Program-made: the position numbers and the translations under genes
Notes under the pieces: model-generated
Seen by the model: the letters and a program-made list of their open reading frames with translations, nothing else
Databases searched by the model: none
Told to the model about the DNA's origin: nothing
Origin: Streptosporangiaceae bacterium
Lineage (GTDB): Bacteria; Actinomycetota; Actinomycetes; Streptosporangiales; Streptosporangiaceae
Length of the DNA stretch: 13,533 nt
Direction of reading: 5' to 3'
Assembly: GCA_030040815.1 (NCBI GenBank)
Contig: JASHSZ010000705.1
Location: 1 to 13,533, forward strand
Shown here: positions 6,496 to 12,711 of the stretch, piece by piece
Layout: each line of letters opens with the position of its first letter
How positions within the stretch are numbered: the stretch's first letter is position 1

Positions 6496-7587
6496 TCACC
6501 AGATCTCGTGGGCAACCTCCCCGACGAGCTGCAGCTTGCGCTGCTGCGCCTCCTCGCTAAGGTGATTCGGGCCGACCGATACCGGAGCGAACCCGCACTG
6601 CGTGGACACCCCGAGCCGCTCCAGATCCACGTACTTCGCGGCGTCGCTGACCCGCCCGATGATGTCCGGCACCGATTCGAGCTCGCCCGTCTTGTTAGTG
6701 ATCAGTCCCAGCACCACGGCCTTGTCGTCAGGAACCTTCGCCAGCGGCTCGAAACCGCCAGACCGCTCGTCGTCGTATTCGAGCAGGAACACGTCGAAAT
6801 TCGTCAGCCCGCCGAAGAGCGCCTCGGCGGTGAAGTCATAGCCGCCGGTGGCGATCCACATGCTCTGGTTGTTGCCCTTGCACAGGTGCAGCCCGAACGT
6901 GACGCCCGGCACGTCGGCGACAGAGTTGAGGATCTCGATGCCCTCCGTCAGGGTCCGCTCGGTTGGCATGCCCAGTCCCTCGCGCAGCGCGCGGTTCTCC
7001 GGGTCGACGAGCGTCCCGAAGTCGGGCGAGTCGATCTGCACGTAGGTGCAGCCGAGTCGAGCCAGCTCAGCGACCTCGTCCCTGATGATCGCGGCGGCGT
7101 CCGCGAACAGCTCGTAGGCGTCGGAGTAGGCGGCCGTGGACACCTCCGGATTCCAGACCGTGTACAGGACGAGCGGGCTGATCAGCGTGACCTTGACCGG
7201 CACCCGGGCCCGGCCGCGGGCGTAGGCGAACTCCTCGACCGTGATCTTCCGCCGGGAGCTGATCTTGCTTGCCACCGTGACCGGCGGCGCCCATTCCCAC
7301 TCCCCTTCGTGGCCGTGGAAGACGATGGTCGCGCCGGGCTGCGGGATGAACCCGTCGACGTCACCGAGCAGGTGGTCGAGGAACGAGAACCGGCGCAGTT
7401 CCCCGTCGGTGACGACGTCCAGTCCACAGGCTTCCTGCATGGCGATGGCCTGGTCGACGGCGCGGTCCTCGATCGTCTTGAAGGCGTGCGCCGACAGCCG
7501 GCCAGCCGTCAGCGCGGCCAGCGCGTCCGACAGGTAGCCCGGCCGGAGCAGCGAGCCGATCACATCAGCGTGGTGAGTGCCCGTCAT
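6496..7587 (-). CDS. MetE-like cobalamin-independent methionine synthase family protein (single module)
   Basis: A 363-residue protein starting at ATG 7587 with a perfect AGGAGG site five bases upstream. It corresponds to the catalytic C-terminal half of MetE, which transfers a methyl group to a thiol using zinc. The zinc ligands can be placed as H234 and C236 in FGLHLCKGN, a Glu at about 270 in VFLLEYDDE, and C331 in VSTQCGF. Other family marks are the N-terminal VIGSLLRPGYL and YVQIDSPDF (about 182-190). The N-terminal half of full MetE (about 750 residues), which helps bind folate, is absent. This points to the short archaeal-type or xenobiotic/cofactor methyl-transfer members; the methyl donor and acceptor are unknown. 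Broken genes flank it on the same strand, a DsbA-like gene upstream and a methyltransferase downstream, while this one is intact. Confidence 0.85.
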   Translation of the reverse strand: MTGTHHADVIGSLLRPGYLSDALAALTAGRLSAHAFKTIEDRAVDQAIAMQEACGLDVVTDGELRRFSFLDHLLGDVDGFIPQPGATIVFHGHEGEWEWAPPVTVASKISSRRKITVEEFAYARGRARVPVKVTLISPLVLYTVWNPEVSTAAYSDAYELFADAAAIIRDEVAELARLGCTYVQIDSPDFGTLVDPENRALREGLGMPTERTLTEGIEILNSVADVPGVTFGLHLCKGNNQSMWIATGGYDFTAEALFGGLTNFDVFLLEYDDERSGGFEPLAKVPDDKAVVLGLITNKTGELESVPDIIGRVSDAAKYVDLERLGVSTQCGFAPVSVGPNHLSEEAQQRKLQLVGEVAHEIW

Positions 7588-7667
7588 CTGTGCCTCCTTT
7601 GGCTCACCTCTTCTTGTACTCGCGCCCTGGCGGCCACGGCGAGGCAAGCTTCCGGCTGACGGGAGGT

Positions 7668-8219
7668 TTACCTGCCGACTCCGGAGAGATAGGCACGCGC
7701 CCGTGCATTTCGCACCGCCGCCTCGAGCGCGTCGAGGTCGTACGCCTCGTGGTGCCGCCGACCGTTGATGAAGAACGTGGGCGTGCCAGAGACCTCACTG
7801 AGGTCGGCCGAGTCCTGATCGGCGGCGACCTTGGCCTGGCCCACGTGCCCCGGCATGTCGCGCTTGAACCGCTCGACGTCCACGCCAACCTCGCCTGCCT
7901 ACCGCAGCAGGTCCTTGGCCTCGAGCGCAGCCTGACGGTCGAGCAATAGGTCATGCAGCTCCCAGAACTTGCCCTGGGCCGCGGCAGCCTCCGTGGCCTC
8001 CGCGGCGAGCTGCGCGTGCGGATGGACATCGGTGAGCGGCAGGTGCCGCCACACATACCGGAGGTCGCCGAAATCGGCGAGCAGGTCCCGGACCGCTCTC
8101 TCCGCCTGGCCGCAGTACGGGCACTCGAAGTCGCCGTACTCCACGAGCGTGACCGGCGCCTCGGCGGGGCCGCGCACGTGATCGCGCGCCGGCAGGGACG
8201 ACGACGGCGCGAGGCTCAC
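7668..8219 (-). pseudogene. DsbA-like thioredoxin-fold protein interrupted by in-frame TAG
   Basis: The frame runs from GTG 8219 to TAA 7668-7670 (183 codon positions) but has a TAG at 7899-7901 (codon 107). The first part holds the DsbA-type active site C33-P-Y-C36 in [15 protein letters not shown] and then [21 protein letters not shown]. The second part, in the same frame, holds the cis-proline (P147) in [19 protein letters not shown]. Both are essential to one fold, so this was one gene. In relatives this position is usually Tyr in an LLRYA-like run, so a single TAC or TAT to TAG change explains it. The sequence most resembles the thioredoxin domain found fused behind NhaA antiporters in actinobacteria, but no NhaA is upstream. 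No signal peptide is seen. The 106-residue product would lack the cis-Pro half. Stop readthrough or sequence error are alternatives. Confidence 0.75.
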
Positions 8220-8355
8220 CTGAGGATTGTCTCGCGACGCCCGGTGGCCAGCGCCGCGACCGCTGCCAAGGTGCTCGCCATTCTAAAGCTGTCATCTGGT
8301 CCGGAATTGTCCGACCGGAGGAGCGGTCATCGACAATGGATCCGTGCTGATATCT

Positions 8356-8384
8356 TTCGCAGCCCGCGATGACTCGCGCACAAT
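8356..8384 (+). promoter_or_regulatory. promoter of the CxxC/RGG gene (leaderless)
   Basis: TTCGCA (8356-8361) and CACAAT (8379-8384) are exactly 17 bases apart. The GTG start begins 7 positions after the -10, and there is no ribosome binding site. Upstream, ATTGTC (8306-8311) and GACAAT (8332-8337) form an inverted repeat that also contains GACC/GGTC, a possible operator shared with the divergent DsbA-like gene. Confidence 0.45.
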
Positions 8385-8390
8385 GGCGGC

Positions 8391-8972
8391 GTGACCACTG
8401 ATCCGCAGGCGACAGCCTGCCCGCGGTGCGGCAGCGCCGACTCCGTGCATTCGATTCAGGAGCTGGCCTCGCGCGCCAGCAGCCAGCCGGGCCAGCAGCA
8501 AGGTGCGCCACAGCAGGGGTGGGCCGGCGAGCCGCAACAAGGACCCGTCGGCGGCTGGGAGGCCGAGCCGCAAGCCGGGCCGCCGCCCGGACCCGGCGGT
8601 CTCCGTGGTGGTTTCCGCGGTGGTTTCCGGGGCGGCCGCGGGAACTGGAACACCCCAGTCATGGGCGGCAATCCGCTGGATTACGTCGGCGAAGACATCG
8701 GCAACATGGCCATGGGGCTCCTTGGCGGTGCGATCGGCCGTCGCATGCAGCGCGCGATGACCGAGAAGGTCCTGCCGGCCGTGCAGGCCAGGCAGCAGGC
8801 CGCCCTCCGCAACCAGCAGGAGCTGGCGCAGCGGTATCCCGACCTGTGCTACTGCCTGGCGGACAAGGTGATCTTCCTGGCCGGCGGCAGCCGGGTGGCG
8901 CCCATGGCCAACCTCAGCGGCATGACGCCGCAGCAGGTTGACCAGCTGGTCGCCGGCCTCCGGGACGGCTGA
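8391..8972 (+). CDS. hypothetical protein with CxxC knuckle, RGG-type repeats and helical C-terminus
   Basis: A 193-residue protein starting at GTG 8391 with no ribosome binding site but a well-placed -10. It has three parts. Residues 8-16 hold a zinc-ribbon-like knuckle CPRCGS, with only one CxxC at that end. Residues about 27-90 are low-complexity Gln/Gly/Pro, ending in a run of RGG/FRGG units (72-84) like RNA-binding RGG boxes. Residues about 95-190 are predicted ordered, with a Gly-rich amphipathic stretch (GNMAMGLLGGAIGRRM), a Gln/Ala-rich helix, and CYC at 153-155 that could pair with the N-terminal cysteines. No membrane anchor is certain. The end MTPQQVDQLVAGL looks like a short helical hairpin. 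I do not recognise a characterised family. Possible jobs are nucleic-acid binding or membrane association; neither is demonstrated. Confidence 0.75.
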   Translation: MTTDPQATACPRCGSADSVHSIQELASRASSQPGQQQGAPQQGWAGEPQQGPVGGWEAEPQAGPPPGPGGLRGGFRGGFRGGRGNWNTPVMGGNPLDYVGEDIGNMAMGLLGGAIGRRMQRAMTEKVLPAVQARQQAALRNQQELAQRYPDLCYCLADKVIFLAGGSRVAPMANLSGMTPQQVDQLVAGLRDG

Positions 8973-9074
8973 CCGCAGTACTGTCCCGCCCGCAGCTCAG
9001 GCGATGCGCCACGGCCGCCGACGGCCTTGACAGCCACGGCGAAAACGGGAACGCTTCCGATCGTAGCCACTCTA

Positions 9075-9108
9075 CGGACAATAGTCCGCGCAGCGGATTG
9101 CCGCTGCG
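9075..9108 (+). other. two tandem perfect hairpins upstream of the amidohydrolase
   Basis: CGGAC-AATA-GTCCG (9075-9088) is immediately followed by CGCAGCGG-ATTG-CCGCTGCG (9089-9108), stems of 5 and 8 bp with four-base loops. They lie in the 219-base gap between the CxxC/RGG gene and the amidohydrolase, after a TTGACA (9027-9032) that has no good -10 partner. They could terminate the upstream gene or form a structured leader. Confidence 0.4.
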
Positions 9109-9191
9109 ACCAGGGCGATGCCCCCGTGGCCCGAAGCGATCTGCCGTGAACAGAGTGATGCCTGCCCAAATCCAGAGCTGTGGAGGTTCCC

Positions 9192-10640
9192 ATGACTGAT
9201 GCCGACCTGACGGGACGGCCGGTGGTATTCCGGCGCGGAACGGTGCTGACAATGGACGATTCGCACCGGGTGCTGCCAGCTGCGGACGTGCTGGTGTCCG
9301 GGGACCAGATCGTGGCGGTGGGTCCCGGGCTCTCCGTCCCTGACGGAACGGTAGAGATCGACGCGTCGGGCGGCATCGTCATGCCAGGCATGGTGGACAC
9401 CCACCGGCACATGTGGCAGACGGCGATGCGTGGGTACGGAGCGGACTGGACGCTGACCCAGTACTTCGTCTGGAACTACCTGCAGTACGGAAAGCTGTTC
9501 CGGCCCGAGGACATCTACGCCGGGAACCTGCTGAGCGCGCTGGAGGCGATCGACGCTGGCGTGACGACGACCGTGGACTGGTCGCACAACAATCACACCG
9601 TGGACCACGCCGAGGCCGCCGTCGACGCGCTGACATCGGTGCCGGGCCGGTTCGTGTTTGCTTACGGCAACATCCAGGCAGGGCCGTGGGAGTGGTCAGC
9701 CGCACCGGAATTCCGGGCGTTCGTAGCCCGCCGGATCACCCCCGGCAACGACATGCTCGGCTTCCAGATGGCCTTCGACGTCACTGGCGATCCGGCATTC
9801 CCGGAGAAGGCAGCCTTCGAGGTCGCCAGGGACCTCGGCGCTCCCGTCACGACGCACGCGGGCGTCTGGGGCGCGACCAACGATGACGGCATCCGGCTCA
9901 TGCACGAGCACGGGTTCATGACCCCGCAGACCGTCTACGTGCACGCCGCCACGCTCACCAGGGACTCCTACAACCGGATCGCCGCAACCGGCGGGTACGC
10001 GAGCGTGTCCACCGAGTCCGAGCAGTCGGCCGGGCAGGGCTACCCGCCAACGTGGGTGCTGCGCGAGCACAACATCCCGGTGTCGCTCTCGATGGACACC
10101 AGCGTGTGGTGGTCGGCCGACCTGTTCAGCGCCATGCGCGCCACGCTCAGCGCCGACCGTGCGCGAGTGCACCTCGAGGCGCACAACAAGGGCGACACCG
10201 TGACGCATCATCACCTGCGTGCCGAGGACGTCGTGCACTTTGCCACCCGTGGCGGCGCCGGAGCCCTCGGGCTTGACGGCGTGATCGGCAGCCTCGCGCC
10301 GGGCAAGAAGGCCGACATCGTGCTGATCAAGAATGACGACTCGCCGGTCATGTTCCCGGTCCTCAACCCCTACGGGCACGTCGTCTTCCAAGCCCAGCGC
10401 GGCGACGTCCACACGGTTGTCGTCAACGGCCGGATCGTCAAGCACAACCACCGGCTCACCGACGCTGACAGCCTCGGCAAGGCCCGGCGCGCCGTTGATC
10501 AGACCGTCGAGTACCTGCAGGGAGAGCTGGGCCCGGACGCCTGGACCGAGGGCATGCACCCGGAGATCCCGGCGACGACGCTGTTTGAGAACCCGTACAC
10601 CTACACCGAGTACGGGAAGCACGGCGCGCAGGCCGAGTAG
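9192..10640 (+). CDS. TRZ/ATZ-type amidohydrolase (cytosine deaminase / chlorohydrolase-like)
   Basis: A 482-residue metal-dependent hydrolase starting at ATG 9192, five bases after GGAGG. Such enzymes deaminate or dehalogenate heterocycles. The beta/alpha-barrel metal ligands can be placed: H71 and H73 in VDTHRHMWQ, H222 in VTTHAGV, H251 in VYVHAATL, and D302 in LSMDTSVWW. E275 or E277 in STESEQS takes the place of the catalytic Glu region. A beta-sandwich cap is formed by both ends: N-terminal RGTVLTMDD with a VDTH entry, and C-terminal GSLAPGKKADIVLI and TVVVNGRIV. Length is normal (about 450-490). The substrate pocket residues do not point to one compound; atrazine-like, guanine-like or adenosine-like substrates are not distinguishable. 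It stands alone, with a structured leader upstream and a strong terminator after it. It appears intact. Confidence 0.9.
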   Translation: MTDADLTGRPVVFRRGTVLTMDDSHRVLPAADVLVSGDQIVAVGPGLSVPDGTVEIDASGGIVMPGMVDTHRHMWQTAMRGYGADWTLTQYFVWNYLQYGKLFRPEDIYAGNLLSALEAIDAGVTTTVDWSHNNHTVDHAEAAVDALTSVPGRFVFAYGNIQAGPWEWSAAPEFRAFVARRITPGNDMLGFQMAFDVTGDPAFPEKAAFEVARDLGAPVTTHAGVWGATNDDGIRLMHEHGFMTPQTVYVHAATLTRDSYNRIAATGGYASVSTESEQSAGQGYPPTWVLREHNIPVSLSMDTSVWWSADLFSAMRATLSADRARVHLEAHNKGDTVTHHHLRAEDVVHFATRGGAGALGLDGVIGSLAPGKKADIVLIKNDDSPVMFPVLNPYGHVVFQAQRGDVHTVVVNGRIVKHNHRLTDADSLGKARRAVDQTVEYLQGELGPDAWTEGMHPEIPATTLFENPYTYTEYGKHGAQAE

Positions 10641-10667
10641 CCGAAGCCGACCGCGCCGGGACAGCTC

Positions 10668-10710
10668 AGCGATGGGGGTTCGCAGCGAATCGCTGCGAAC
10701 CCCCATCGCT
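10668..10710. terminator. bidirectional terminator, perfect 21-bp stem
   Basis: Bases 10668-10688 and 10690-10710 are perfect reverse complements around a single A at 10689. This gives a long stem that opens AGCGATGGGGGTTCGC and closes on a small GCGAATCGC apex. It lies 27 bases past the amidohydrolase stop and 12 bases before the convergent lysozyme-like gene's stop. No T-run flanks it, but symmetry and position fit termination from both sides. Confidence 0.85.
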
Positions 10711-10722
10711 CCGGCAACCCGA

Positions 10723-11523
10723 TCAGGACCCGATCCCGCAGGCCTGAGCAACCGCCACCGCAGCCCCCTCGCGGTTGGCGGCCTGCGGGTCGCCGGGCCG
10801 CTCGAAGTCGTTCATGTAGATGTCGGCGGCGTCGGTAGGGCTGGTCGCCGCGTTCAGCGCGGGGATGTACTCCGCCCACTGCTGGTTGTAGCTGAGCAGC
10901 GCCGACAGCTGCGTCTGCAGGTCCGCGGCCGGGTTCCCGGTCACGTAGCCGTCCGGCAGCGGCGTCCAGCCGATCAGGCCGCCGCCGCCGGTGCCGACCG
11001 ACTCCGGGTTACCGTCCGACTCCTGGTAGATGTTGCCGGCGATACCGACCGCACCCATCGGGCTGTAGCCGTTTGCGACGAGGAAGTTCACGATCGTGGC
11101 GTAGTTCAGGGGGAGCATCCCGGTGCCGGCAACTCCCCCGGTGCCGCTGCAGGTCACCGGCGGACTCGATGGCGCGGAAGTCGCGGAGCTCGTCGGCGCA
11201 GGCGAGGCGGACTGCGTCGGGGTGGAGCTGCGGCGCCCGCTGGCGCTCGGGGTGGGACTGGCCAGCCGGTCCGCGCCACCGGCGTCGGTCTGCCGGGTCC
11301 CGGCCTCCAGCGCGTGCATGCCGTACGAGGCGACGCTGCTGCCGAGAGGGTCTGGCTGGGGGTGCTGCTGGAAGCCGTAGGCGGCGTACGTGCCGACTAG
11401 CGCGAGGCTCGGGACGGCTATGGAGATGATGGTCGCGGCCCGTCGCGATGGCGACTGGGCGGCGTGGCGGCCGGTCCGCCTGATCTTCCTGGTCTTGCGA
11501 TGTGCGGCCCTGGCCGAACTCAC
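10723..11523 (-). CDS. membrane-anchored phage-lysozyme-like cell-wall hydrolase
   Basis: A 266-residue protein starting at GTG 11523 behind AAGGCAGG. Residues 1-28 are strongly basic and cytoplasmic. About 29-48 is a single membrane segment or uncleaved signal (IISIAVPSLALVGTYAAYG). About 75-125 is a Ser/Pro/Thr-rich wall-spanning linker. About 138-262 matches the phage tail lysozyme-like domain: NYATIVNFLVANGYSPMGAV, then AGNIYQESDGNP with a probable catalytic E158, then GGLIGW and a C-terminal AANREGAAVAVAQACG. This domain cleaves peptidoglycan glycan strands. Two Cys (about 125 and 262) could form a disulfide outside the cell. It probably acts in wall remodelling or growth and not as a phage gene, since no phage genes surround it. 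It has a long upstream gap shared with the divergent SDR gene. Confidence 0.8.
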   Translation of the reverse strand: MSSARAAHRKTRKIRRTGRHAAQSPSRRAATIISIAVPSLALVGTYAAYGFQQHPQPDPLGSSVASYGMHALEAGTRQTDAGGADRLASPTPSASGRRSSTPTQSASPAPTSSATSAPSSPPVTCSGTGGVAGTGMLPLNYATIVNFLVANGYSPMGAVGIAGNIYQESDGNPESVGTGGGGLIGWTPLPDGYVTGNPAADLQTQLSALLSYNQQWAEYIPALNAATSPTDAADIYMNDFERPGDPQAANREGAAVAVAQACGIGS

Positions 11524-11896
11524 TACCTGCCTTACGACGGCTCCGCGCCCGGCTACGCGGCGACGTGCTGGATGCCTCTCACCAGGCCTGACCTGGGCAA
11601 TCGTGGCAGACGGTGACGCCAGAATCGCGCGAACAGCAGTAAATAGGCTATTTGAGCTATGTGCGGATCAAAACGGTTAGCGTGCCCGAAAGTGCCGGTC
11701 CCAGCCGGTCTTCCGGCGTCGGCAGGCCGTCGCGACGACGCCACTCAGCTACCGTCAAACCACCCGAAGTGACTAGCCAGCGAAGTCCGGCCACGGCCAG
11801 CTGTCCCGACCGCGGCAGCGCATGTTGCCCCGGCTGCGGCCGCCGGAGCATGATCGGGTGGCTACCCGGCGGGCGAATGGCGGCGAGGGAGACGGC
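11524..11896. other. 373-base divergent intergenic region with AT-rich core
   Basis: No gene is seen here. An AT-rich island (about 11636-11682) stands out from the GC-rich surroundings. It holds a perfect 13-base inverted repeat AAATAG-G-CTATTT (11642-11654) and weak -35-like TTGA elements on both strands. Downstream on the minus strand, about 115 bases could be a leader for the wall hydrolase, including CCAGG/CCTGG and CCGCG/CGCGG small stems. On the plus strand CGGGT-GGCT-ACCCG (11855-11868) precedes the SDR gene. I looked for the c-di-AMP (ydaO-type) riboswitch common before actinobacterial wall hydrolases and did not find its conserved blocks. Confidence 0.5.
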
Positions 11897-12697
11897 GTGG
11901 ATCTTCAGCTGACCGGCAAGCGCGCGGTGGTGACCGGTGGCGCCAGCGGCATCGGCAGGGCGACGGCGGCCCTGCTCGCCGCCGAGGGCGTGGACGTGGT
12001 CATCGCCTCGCGCTCGGCAGACCGGCTGCGCCAGGCGGCCGACGAGATCGGCGCGGTATCGGGCCGGGCTGTGCATCCGGTTCCGGTCGACACCAGCGAG
12101 GAGGCCTCCGTACGCGCGCTGGCCGTCCGCGCGGCGGAGCTCCTCGGACCGATAGAAATCCTCGTCAACTGCGCCGCGGTCGCGGCCGTCCAGCCGCCAG
12201 CCGGTGGGTTCGACACCGTCACCAGCGAGATGTTCTGGGCGGACGTCAATGTCAAGGTGCTCGGGTATCTGCGGTGCGCCCAGGCGCTCGCGCCGGGCAT
12301 GGTCGCGGCGGGCTGGGGGCGGATCATCAATGTCAGCGGCCTGGCTGCCCGCGCCGCCGGCTCGGTCGTCGGCTCCATCAGGAACGTGTCGGTGGCCGCG
12401 ATGACCAAGAACTTGGCCGACGAGCTCGGCCGGCACGGCGTCAACGTGACCGTGGTGCACCCGGGCTTGACCAGGACCGAAGCGACACCAGGCGTGGTTG
12501 CCGCGACAGCCAGCCGGGAGGGCATCGAGCCGGCGCAGGTTGAGCGCCGGCTCGCCGGCGGCAACACCATCGGCCGGATGATCACGGCGGAAGAGGTGGC
12601 CGCGGTCATCGTGTTCCTGGCCTCGCCCCGCAGCGTGGCGATCAACGGGGACGCGGTAGCGTGCGGCGGCGGCGTCCCGCGGGCGATCTACTACTGA
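11897..12697 (+). CDS. SDR-fold protein lacking the YxxxK catalytic pair
   Basis: The 266-residue protein starts at GTG 11897, five bases after GAGGGAG. It has the classical SDR cofactor site TGGASGIG (residues 13-20), ASRS (37-40), the VNCAAVA block (90-96) in place of NNAG, and a Ser in IINVSGLA (S147). Where classical enzymes carry Y-x-x-x-K, this protein reads VVGSIRNVSVAAMTKNLA. Alignment by the following ALTRALA-like helix puts Gly159 at the Tyr and Asn163 at the Lys. Catalysis by the normal proton relay is therefore unlikely, although NAD(P) binding should be retained. The C-terminus INGDAVACGGGVPRAIYY is intact. I recall similar SIRNV-type SDRs in other actinobacteria, so it is probably a subfamily and not a decayed copy. 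It ends 14 bases before the APH-fold gene and probably shares its transcript. Confidence 0.85.
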   Translation: MDLQLTGKRAVVTGGASGIGRATAALLAAEGVDVVIASRSADRLRQAADEIGAVSGRAVHPVPVDTSEEASVRALAVRAAELLGPIEILVNCAAVAAVQPPAGGFDTVTSEMFWADVNVKVLGYLRCAQALAPGMVAAGWGRIINVSGLAARAAGSVVGSIRNVSVAAMTKNLADELGRHGVNVTVVHPGLTRTEATPGVVAATASREGIEPAQVERRLAGGNTIGRMITAEEVAAVIVFLASPRSVAINGDAVACGGGVPRAIYY

Positions 12698-12711
12698 ACC
12701 GGACGACCACG

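Noticed and set aside
6067..7659. 530-codon plus-strand open frame
   Set aside because: It is antisense to the MetE-like gene and the methyltransferase pseudogene, with no family resemblance. It is an effect of high GC content.
10723..11523. Prophage remnant, because of the phage-lysozyme-like domain
   Set aside because: There are no other phage genes, the protein has its own membrane anchor and wall linker, and composition matches the chromosome.
11524..11640. c-di-AMP (ydaO-type) riboswitch before the wall hydrolase
   Set aside because: The conserved blocks of that riboswitch are not visible; only small stems are present.
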